Of a stretch of DNA of 11,536 bases, positions 5,562-11,536 are shown piece after piece (the first letter of the stretch is position 1; every line of letters starts with the position of its first letter). Origin of the DNA: an uncultured Bacteroides sp. (GTDB taxonomy: Bacteria > Bacteroidota > Bacteroidia > Bacteroidales > Bacteroidaceae). The position numbers were made by a program, and so were the translations under genes. The stretch lies in assembly GCA_934716785.1 (NCBI GenBank), contig CAKUYM010000116.1, forward strand, positions 1 to 11,536. The letters are read 5' to 3'. Below the pieces are notes generated by a model. The model worked only from the letters and a program-made list of their open reading frames with translations. It had not been told where the DNA came from and searched no databases.

Positions 5562-7187
5562 CCACCTTTCCGCATACTCCTCCAATACCCGCTTGATGCT
5601 CTGTCCTATTTTCACATAGTCAGTCTCATTCAGATTAGCGAGCGACACGCGTACACTCCATTTCGGCCCGGCAAAACCACCACCGTTCAGCAGCACGAGC
5701 GAGGTCTCATTGGCGAGACGGAACACTACATCCAACGGATTGTATGTCTTTTGCAGATAAGCCACGAAGCCGTCCCCATAGAACTTCTTCGCCCACACCA
5801 ACATATCTATCTCCGAATAATACCCGGCACGCAGCGGATCTTCCATTAGCGTAAAGCCGGTATTGTCCCACAACGCATGGAGCCGGCGGCGTATAATCTC
5901 CTGCATCTTCGTTTTATAGCGGTCTTCCTTGTCAAGCAGTGCGAACATCGCGAACAAACTCATCTGCATCTGTTGCGGCAGAGAAAGTCCTGCGGTATGA
6001 TTCAGTGCGATCTGCCGGCTGTCGGCCACCATGCGGTCTATAAACTTCATCTTCTCCGGCTGCAGGCTCAGACTCGAATAACGCTTGTTCAGAATTGATT
6101 TCTGCTCCTCCGACAGGCGGGCAATCATTTTGTCGTAGATATTGTCTTCGTGCAAGGCGATGACCGCATCTCTCCATCCCGTAGCTCCGAAATATTTGGA
6201 GAAGGAATAGACACTAAGCGTATTATGCGGCAGTTCCGCCATCAACGAACGGAAGTGCGGGATAAATGTTCCGTACACGTCGTCCGTGATGATCATCAGA
6301 TTCGGATTGTCATTCTTTACGATATCGACAATGCGGGCCACGGTCTCCGCGCTGAGTGCATAACTGGGCGGATTGCTCGGATTGGTGATAAACAGCGCCT
6401 TGATGCTCGTATCTTTCAACTTGTCGATATCTTCGTCTTTATATTGCCACGTATGTAATCCGTCATCCGTCATTTGGTCAGCGGAAATCTCGGTAACGTC
6501 AAACTGATAGCGGCGCAGTTGCGGAATCTCGATATAAGGCGTGAACACCGGAATCATCAGAGCGATGGCATCTCCCTGATTCAACAGGAAATTCTCTTGC
6601 AGCGAATCGAACAGATAACACATTGCAGCCGTTCCCCCTTCGGTGGCGAAGAGGTCGAAAGTCCCTTTCGGCGGACGACGATCACACATCTCCTGGGCTA
6701 AATAATCATGCATGATGATTTCCGTAAAGCGTAGGATACGGTCGGGCACGGGATACTGGTCGCCGATGACGGATTCCGTCCATTCGTGCACCAACGTGTC
6801 CGGGTCGGCAGCATGTTCCATAAGCATGTAGTTATACCCCTTTTTCAGCAGACCGGCACCCGCCGTCTTTTCATTGTCTTTAAGGAAAGCCTCGAAGCGT
6901 GCGGCAATCCCTGCCTTTTGCGGAATGCCGGCGATACCTTCTTCCAGCGAAAATGCCCGGCGACATTCGCAGAGTCCGAACTGTCCCAACAGGAAAAACG
7001 CTTCGCGCGGCTCAGTGGCGATCCAGTTCGGATTACCCCGTCCTGCATTCAGCATGGTATGCGCAATCTTCTTGACACTCTCGTCCGCCATGTCAATGAG
7101 CTTGTTTTTCAGCTCGAACGGACTGATGGACTCCATTTTTTTAGCATAGCTTTTGGTGATAGCCGGGCCATTTGTTTTCTTTTCCAT
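5544..7187 (-). CDS. aspD: L-aspartate 4-decarboxylase / bifunctional aspartate aminotransferase (PLP)
   Basis: A 547-residue fold-type I PLP enzyme that converts L-aspartate to L-alanine plus CO2, with side aspartate aminotransferase activity known in the family. Visible hallmarks are ATEGGTAAM at 181-189 (cofactor phosphate loop), ITNPSNPPSY at 267-276 (N269 contacts PLP), TDDVYG at 301-306 (D303 and Y305 region), SFSKYFGATGWR at 328-339 with K331 as the Schiff-base lysine, and R513 in VRVSLAN as the likely substrate-carboxylate arginine. The length, longer than ordinary aspartate aminotransferases (about 400), fits aspartate 4-decarboxylases. It follows the AspT antiporter gene by 92 bp on the same strand and ends before a strong terminator, forming the known aspT-aspD partnership. 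No separate promoter is seen in the 92-bp gap, so co-transcription is likely. Confidence 0.93.
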   Translation of the reverse strand: MEKKTNGPAITKSYAKKMESISPFELKNKLIDMADESVKKIAHTMLNAGRGNPNWIATEPREAFFLLGQFGLCECRRAFSLEEGIAGIPQKAGIAARFEAFLKDNEKTAGAGLLKKGYNYMLMEHAADPDTLVHEWTESVIGDQYPVPDRILRFTEIIMHDYLAQEMCDRRPPKGTFDLFATEGGTAAMCYLFDSLQENFLLNQGDAIALMIPVFTPYIEIPQLRRYQFDVTEISADQMTDDGLHTWQYKDEDIDKLKDTSIKALFITNPSNPPSYALSAETVARIVDIVKNDNPNLMIITDDVYGTFIPHFRSLMAELPHNTLSVYSFSKYFGATGWRDAVIALHEDNIYDKMIARLSEEQKSILNKRYSSLSLQPEKMKFIDRMVADSRQIALNHTAGLSLPQQMQMSLFAMFALLDKEDRYKTKMQEIIRRRLHALWDNTGFTLMEDPLRAGYYSEIDMLVWAKKFYGDGFVAYLQKTYNPLDVVFRLANETSLVLLNGGGFAGPKWSVRVSLANLNETDYVKIGQSIKRVLEEYAERWKTTAS

Positions 7188-7212
7188 AATGATATTGTTT
7201 TATTGTAATTCC

Positions 7213-7249
7213 GAAATAATTGAAATAGTTGAATGATTGAAATAATTGA
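7213..7249. repeat. Degenerate 9-bp tandem repeats between aspT and aspD
   Basis: The spacer contains GAAATAATT (7213-7221), GAAATAGTT (7222-7230), an 8-bp variant GAATGATT (7231-7238) and GAAATAATT again (7239-7247), followed by GATTG. On the transcribed (minus) strand this is an unstructured A/T-rich run with repeated ATTTC. It lies 26-62 bp before the aspD ATG and may affect translation or mRNA processing between the two genes, or be simple slippage. Confidence 0.55.
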
Positions 7250-7279
7250 TTGCAAAATATACGATATACGGACACTGAG

Positions 7280-8974
7280 CTACATGAGTAGCACGATGAA
7301 CACACCCCAGATAATCAGCAGCGTGTTGCCGACAGCATACGTCACGGTATATCCCAAGGCAGGCGTTTCACTTTCCACTGCATCTTGGATAGCTCCCAAT
7401 GCGGCAGTTGTAGTACGCGCTCCCGCTGTACATCCCAAAGACAGGGCGGGGTGGAACTTGAACAGATATTTGGCCATCAGCAGTCCGGCGATAAGAGGAA
7501 TGGCTGTTGCCAACGCACCGACGATGAACAGGCTGAACCCCACCTCCTTGAATCCGGCTATGAAACTGGGACCTGCCGCAATGCCGACTACCGCTATAAA
7601 CATATTCAGCCCCACGTTATTCAGCACCCATAAAGACGGTTCAGGGATACCGCCGAAGGTAGGATGCTTGCTGCGTAGCCAGCCGAACAGCAACCCGGCA
7701 ATCAGTGCACCGCCACTCGTCGAAAGACTGATGGGAACACCACCCAGATGAATGGCAAGTGCACCGAACAGCCCTCCGAGCAGGATACCCAATCCTACGA
7801 AAATCATATCCGTTTGGTTGGTCGGACGATCCACATACCCCATCTGTTTGGCGGCGGCTTCCACCTCATGCTTCATGCCCGTCAGTTCGAGGATATCACC
7901 CGAGTCCACCACCGTCTGCGCAAGCACGGGTACGTTGATTCCCGCACGCTTGATGCTGCGGATACTGACGCCGTGCATAAACTTCTGCGCCCGGATAGTG
8001 GAAACCTTCTCACCGGCAAAAGTCCGGTGGGTAACCATTACGGGGAGCGTCTCCGCCGGAAAGTCGAGCAACTGCGCATCAATCACTTCCGGCCCTATCC
8101 AGTCCTCCTCACCGATGACGAATTCCCGCCGTCCGCTCAGTACGACCTCATCTCCCGATTGAAGAACCATATCGGGATTGACATCCTTCACAACCCCCTG
8201 TTGGCGAACCCGCTCCACAAACAGACGTTTCTCTTTCCCCGTCAGATAATCTTCCAGCTCACTGACCTTTTTCCCTTTGCCAAACCACTCGGTCGTGATT
8301 TTATAGGCGCGGAACACTACCGGACGAAGGGCAGGAGAGAACCCCGGCGCATCAGTCTCCGAACTTCCCATCCGTGCTTCCAGTTCCTTGCAGTCGGCTT
8401 TCACCTTCTCCAGTCCGCCAAGCATCTTGGGACCGAGGGAAGCTAAAATCCATGCCGAGCCTGCCGTACCGAAAATATACGTCACGGCATAAGCCACCGG
8501 AATGGCGTTGATGTATGTAGCTTTCTGTGCCTCGCTGATGCCCAACTGATTGATCGTATCGCTTGCCACACCGATAACGGCGGAGATAGTCTGCGATCCG
8601 GCAAGCAAACCGGCGGCTTCGCCTACGTTGTACCCCATGATTTTGGCTAAAACCCACGGTGCCACCAAGCTCACGATGCACATCAGCACGGAGAACCCCA
8701 CTTGCGGCAGTCCGTCCTTTTTCAATCCGCGGAAGAACTGCGGCCCTACCTTATAGCCGACGGCAAATAAGAAAAGCAGAAAAAACACGGCCTTCATCGG
8801 ACCGTCCACGGTGATGTTCAATTGTCCCACCAATACTCCGACAAGGAGTACGCTGGTCACCGTTCCCAAGGTAAACTTACCTATTTTAAGCCTGCCCAAC
8901 CAGAATCCCGCAAAGAGAGTGAGGAAAATAGCAAGCTCAGGGTGTACCCTTAGTTGATTAATAATCCATTCCAT
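7280..8974 (-). CDS. aspT: Aspartate:alanine antiporter AspT
   Basis: A 564-residue inner-membrane protein that exchanges external aspartate for internal alanine. The layout is that of the AspT/YidE/YbjL family. An N-terminal membrane half (about 1-180, several hydrophobic helices, with GYKVGPQFF at 73-81 and [11 protein letters not shown] at 125-135) is followed by a large cytosolic insert of about 185-380 with two RCK_C/TrkA-C-like lobes (around 205-290, with GDEVVLSGR at 274-282, and 295-375, with SGDILELTG at 358-366). A second membrane half (about 388-564) repeats the same motifs ([12 protein letters not shown] at 464-475, [12 protein letters not shown] at 516-527). The internal repeat of membrane halves is characteristic. 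It is first in the unit with aspD, which supplies the alanine. It is divergent from fhs across 115 bp, in which I see no good minus-strand promoter. Confidence 0.92.
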   Translation of the reverse strand: MEWIINQLRVHPELAIFLTLFAGFWLGRLKIGKFTLGTVTSVLLVGVLVGQLNITVDGPMKAVFFLLFLFAVGYKVGPQFFRGLKKDGLPQVGFSVLMCIVSLVAPWVLAKIMGYNVGEAAGLLAGSQTISAVIGVASDTINQLGISEAQKATYINAIPVAYAVTYIFGTAGSAWILASLGPKMLGGLEKVKADCKELEARMGSSETDAPGFSPALRPVVFRAYKITTEWFGKGKKVSELEDYLTGKEKRLFVERVRQQGVVKDVNPDMVLQSGDEVVLSGRREFVIGEEDWIGPEVIDAQLLDFPAETLPVMVTHRTFAGEKVSTIRAQKFMHGVSIRSIKRAGINVPVLAQTVVDSGDILELTGMKHEVEAAAKQMGYVDRPTNQTDMIFVGLGILLGGLFGALAIHLGGVPISLSTSGGALIAGLLFGWLRSKHPTFGGIPEPSLWVLNNVGLNMFIAVVGIAAGPSFIAGFKEVGFSLFIVGALATAIPLIAGLLMAKYLFKFHPALSLGCTAGARTTTAALGAIQDAVESETPALGYTVTYAVGNTLLIIWGVFIVLLM

Positions 8975-9027
8975 AATTAAGTTGTTGTTTAGGTTATGTT
9001 ACTAAAACAGTTATTGTGCGGAAAGAG

Positions 9028-9058
9028 TTTGCTACTCGATGCAGATTTATTACTTTTG
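9028..9058 (+). promoter_or_regulatory. Bacteroides-type promoter of fhs
   Basis: TTTG (9028-9031), 19 bp, then TACTTTTG (9051-9058) matches both consensus elements with ideal spacing. Transcription should begin near 9065, about 25 nt before the ATG at 9090. This excludes the in-frame ATG at 9039, which lies upstream of the -7 box, as the translation start. Confidence 0.75.
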
Positions 9059-9089
9059 CACTTTCAAAATAAAACTAACCGTATTCTAT

Positions 9090-10757
9090 ATGAAATCAGA
9101 CATTGAAATAGCCCGCAGTATCGAGCTGAAGAAAGTAAAGCAGGTTGCCGAAAGTATCGGAATCCCTCGCGAGGAAGTAGAAAATTATGGCCGTTATATC
9201 GCAAAGATTTCCGAACAACTTATCGATGAAGAGAAAGTAAAGAAGAGCAATCTCATCCTAGTGACCGCCATCACAGCCACCAAAGCGGGTATCGGCAAAA
9301 CTACAGTCTCCATCGGCCTTGCCTTGGGGCTCAACAAAATAGGGAAGAAGGCGATTGTCGCATTGCGCGAACCGTCTCTCGGTCCATGTTTCGGAATGAA
9401 AGGCGGAGCGGCCGGCGGCGGATATGCCCAAGTGCTCCCGATGGATAAGATCAACCTCCATTTCACCGGTGACTTTCATGCCATCACCTCTGCCCACAAC
9501 ATGATCTCCGCCTTGTTGGACAATTATCTTTACCAGAATCAGTCCAAAGGATTCGGACTGAAGGAAATTCTTTGGCGGCGTGTGCTCGATGTTAACGACC
9601 GCTCGTTGCGCAGCATCGTTGTCGGTCTCGGGCCGAAGACAAACGGTATTACCCAAGAGTCCGGTTTCGACATCACACCCGCTTCGGAGATTATGGCAAT
9701 TCTTTGCCTCTCAAAAGACGTGAACGACCTGCGCCGCCGTATTGAGAATATCCTGCTCGGCTTCACCTATGATGACAAACCTTTTACCGTCAAAGACTTG
9801 GGAGTGGCAGGAGCCATTACCGTATTACTGAAAGACGCCGTTCACCCCAATCTTGTCCAGACCACGGAAGGTACTGCCGCTTTCGTACACGGTGGTCCGT
9901 TCGCCAACATCGCTCATGGATGCAACTCTATCTTGGCCACCAAGTTGGCGATGACTTTCGGTGACTATGTAATCACGGAAGCCGGATTCGGTGCCGACCT
10001 TGGAGCAGAGAAATTCTATAATATCAAATGTCGCAAGAGTGGACTCCAACCGCGCCTGACGGTAATCGTCGCTACCGCACAAGGACTGAAGATGCATGGC
10101 GGTGTCAGTCTCGACCGCATCAAGGAGCCCAATATGGAAGGACTGAAAGAAGGATTGCGCAACCTTGACAAGCACGTCCGCAACCTCCGCTCTTTCGGGC
10201 AGACGGTGATTGTAGCCTTCAACAAATTCGCTACCGATACGGACGAGGAAATGGAACTGCTTCGCGAACATTGCGAGCAATTAGGTGCGGGCTTTGCCAT
10301 CAACAACGCTTTCAGTGAAGGCGGAGAGGGGGCAGTGGATATGGCGCGTCTGGTGGTGGATACTATTGAGAACAACCCGTCCGAACCTCTGCATTATACC
10401 TACAAAGATGAGGACAGCATCGAGCAAAAGATTGAGAAAGTGGCGTCCAATATCTACGGTGCGAGCGTCATCACATATAGCAGCATTGCCCGCAACCGCA
10501 TCAAGCTGATTGAGAAAATGGGAATCACCCATTATCCTGTCTGCATTGCCAAAACGCAATATTCATTCTCTGCCGACCCCAAGATTTATGGTGCAGTGAA
10601 TAACTTCGAATTCCACATTAAGGATATTGTCATCAATAACGGTGCGGAGATGATTGTGGCGATAGCTGGAGAAATTCTCCGTATGCCGGGACTGCCGAAA
10701 GAACCGCAGGCATTGCACATCGACATTGTAGATGGCGAAATAGAAGGATTGAGCTAA
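9090..10757 (+). CDS. fhs: Formate--tetrahydrofolate ligase (10-formyl-THF synthetase)
   Basis: A 555-residue cytoplasmic enzyme joining formate to tetrahydrofolate with ATP to give 10-formyl-THF for purine and formyl-Met synthesis. Hallmarks are the nucleotide-binding loop TKAGIGKTT at 64-72, the family signature [12 protein letters not shown] at 101-112, and [12 protein letters not shown] at 327-338, corresponding to the second family signature with Ala-Gln-Gly where many members have Ile-Arg-Ala. The reading frame extends 51 bp upstream to an ATG at 9039. I chose the ATG at 9090 because the promoter's -7 box (9051-9058) lies between the two, the 17 extra residues are hydrophobic and unlike the family, and 555 residues is the usual length. 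It is monocistronic, divergent from aspT and convergent with glyA, with a bidirectional terminator after it. Confidence 0.96.
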   Translation: MKSDIEIARSIELKKVKQVAESIGIPREEVENYGRYIAKISEQLIDEEKVKKSNLILVTAITATKAGIGKTTVSIGLALGLNKIGKKAIVALREPSLGPCFGMKGGAAGGGYAQVLPMDKINLHFTGDFHAITSAHNMISALLDNYLYQNQSKGFGLKEILWRRVLDVNDRSLRSIVVGLGPKTNGITQESGFDITPASEIMAILCLSKDVNDLRRRIENILLGFTYDDKPFTVKDLGVAGAITVLLKDAVHPNLVQTTEGTAAFVHGGPFANIAHGCNSILATKLAMTFGDYVITEAGFGADLGAEKFYNIKCRKSGLQPRLTVIVATAQGLKMHGGVSLDRIKEPNMEGLKEGLRNLDKHVRNLRSFGQTVIVAFNKFATDTDEEMELLREHCEQLGAGFAINNAFSEGGEGAVDMARLVVDTIENNPSEPLHYTYKDEDSIEQKIEKVASNIYGASVITYSSIARNRIKLIEKMGITHYPVCIAKTQYSFSADPKIYGAVNNFEFHIKDIVINNGAEMIVAIAGEILRMPGLPKEPQALHIDIVDGEIEGLS

Positions 10758-10806
10758 AAGAGAGCCCTTTAAAAGAGTACTCGAAATAATTATTATTGCA
10801 TAAAAA

Positions 10807-10849
10807 TCCCCGTCTTTCTCTACAGGTTTCCCAAAGAGAAAGACGGGGA
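10807..10849. terminator. Bidirectional intrinsic terminator between fhs and glyA
   Basis: TCCCCGTCTTTCTCT (10807-10821) and AGAGAAAGACGGGGA (10835-10849) form a perfect 15-bp stem with a 13-nt loop. On the plus strand it is followed by a T-rich AATTTATTTTAT tail for fhs. On the minus strand it is followed by TTTTTA for glyA. One hairpin thus serves both convergent genes. Confidence 0.92.
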
Positions 10850-10914
10850 ATTTATTTTATGCTTGACTAACTTTGCTTATCAACTGATCAAATCAATCGG
10901 TCAAAATCAACTTA

Positions 10915-11536
10915 TCAATAAGCAAAAAGAGGATATTTCTTCATTGTCTCATTGACACGTGCACGAACCTGTGCGATAACCTCTTCATTATCTACATTAG
11001 ACAGTACCGTCTCAATCATTTCAGCGATTTCGAGCATCAAATCTTCCTTGGCACCACGAGTCGTAATGGCGGGAGTACCCAGACGGATACCGGAAGTCTG
11101 GAAAGCCGAACGGCTGTCAAACGGAACCATATTCTTGTTGACAGTGATATCGGCAGCCACCAATGCTTTCTCAGCCACCTTACCAGTCAAGTCAGGATAT
11201 TTGCTGCGCAAGTCTACCAGCATAGAGTGATTATCCGTACCGCCGGAAACGATGGTGAAGCCACGGTCTATAAGAGCCTGAGCCAATACAGCCGCGTTTT
11301 TCTTTACCTGTTTGGCATACTCCTTGAACTCCGGTTGCAGGATTTCACCGAAAGCTACAGCCTTGGCAGCAATCACGTGTTCAAGCGGTCCGCCTTGGAT
11401 ACCGGGGAATACGGCGGAATCCAACAACTGAGACATCATCTTGATTTCACCCTTCGGAGTCTTCTTGCCCCACGGATTGGGGAAGTCCTTACCCATCATG
11501 ATGACACCGCCGCGAGGTCCGCGCAAGGTCTTATGT
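10915..11536 (-). CDS. glyA: Serine hydroxymethyltransferase, C-terminal half (partial)
   Basis: The gene runs off the right edge; the 206 C-terminal residues are present. The enzyme is a cytoplasmic PLP protein converting serine plus THF to glycine plus 5,10-methylene-THF, the main one-carbon source. The fragment opens with [12 protein letters not shown], whose Lys (window residue 2) is the PLP Schiff-base lysine of the THKT motif, so the frame continues past the TTG at 11524-11526 to the edge and no start lies in the window. Further hallmarks are [34 protein letters not shown], and [14 protein letters not shown], which holds the substrate-carboxylate Arg. The C-terminus ([12 protein letters not shown]) is normal. 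It shares a bidirectional terminator with fhs, another THF enzyme, but is transcribed towards it. Confidence 0.96.
   Translation of the reverse strand, partial: HKTLRGPRGGVIMMGKDFPNPWGKKTPKGEIKMMSQLLDSAVFPGIQGGPLEHVIAAKAVAFGEILQPEFKEYAKQVKKNAAVLAQALIDRGFTIVSGGTDNHSMLVDLRSKYPDLTGKVAEKALVAADITVNKNMVPFDSRSAFQTSGIRLGTPAITTRGAKEDLMLEIAEMIETVLSNVDNEEVIAQVRARVNETMKKYPLFAY

Noticed and set aside
7748..8446. 232-residue plus-strand frame inside aspT
   Set aside because: It is antisense to aspT and is a by-product of codon bias in that gene. No promoter or motif supports it.
9039..9089. Upstream extension of the fhs frame
   Set aside because: The promoter -7 box lies inside it, so it is probably untranscribed.
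8975..9089. Possible minus-strand promoter for aspT in the aspT-fhs spacer
   Set aside because: Only one-mismatch matches to TAnnTTTG were found and no properly spaced -33 element, so the aspT start of transcription is left open.

Overview
The window looks like chromosomal DNA of a gut Bacteroides or close relative. Three things point there. Several genes are preceded by the Bacteroidetes sigma-factor promoter pattern (TTTG or TTG, then 19-20 bp, then TAnnTTTG). Shine-Dalgarno sequences are mostly absent. The proteins (tandem AraC-type regulators with a shared sensor domain, AspT/AspD, a monofunctional formate-tetrahydrofolate ligase, GlyA) read like Bacteroides orthologues. The species cannot be fixed from the sequence alone. 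No rRNA, tRNA, IS element, phage gene or CRISPR array is visible.

Layout: (1) 1-519 (+) is the C-terminal part of a nucleic-acid enzyme ending in an HRDC domain, cut by the window edge. (2) 532-1449 (-) is an RmlD-like NAD(P)-dependent sugar-nucleotide reductase, converging on the HRDC gene with only 12 bp between the stop codons and a perfect hairpin across the junction. (3) 1450-1739 has no gene but carries a complete promoter-to-terminator unit on the minus strand, a candidate small RNA or attenuated leader, and a second promoter box nearer the reductase. (4) 1740-3594 (-) holds two tandem paralogous AraC-family regulators. (5) 3595-3777 is a divergent control region with a 25-bp near-perfect palindrome, a good + strand promoter and direct repeats 21 bp apart. 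(6) 3778-4800 (+) is an extended SDR-type epimerase/dehydratase-like protein, the most likely target of the regulators. (7) 4858-5391 (-) is a small exported protein of unknown function. (8) 5544-8974 (-) is the aspT-aspD pair, ending in a strong intrinsic terminator. (9) 9090-10757 (+) is fhs. (10) 10915-11536 (-) is the C-terminal half of glyA, separated from fhs by a bidirectional terminator.

How the genes work together: AspT is predicted to import aspartate in exchange for alanine, and AspD decarboxylates aspartate to alanine plus CO2 inside the cell. In the lactic-acid bacteria where this pair was characterised, the cycle consumes a cytoplasmic proton and generates membrane potential. 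Fhs and GlyA both feed the tetrahydrofolate one-carbon pool, from formate and from serine, but lie in opposite orientations and are separate transcription units. The AraC pair and the divergent SDR gene form a plausible self-contained regulatory module with unknown inducer and substrate.

Most of the window is ordinary core or near-core metabolism. The parts most worth a second look are the non-coding ones: the minus-strand small-RNA unit at about 1561-1659, the palindrome and direct repeats between the AraC genes and the SDR gene, and short repeats around the aspD gene.
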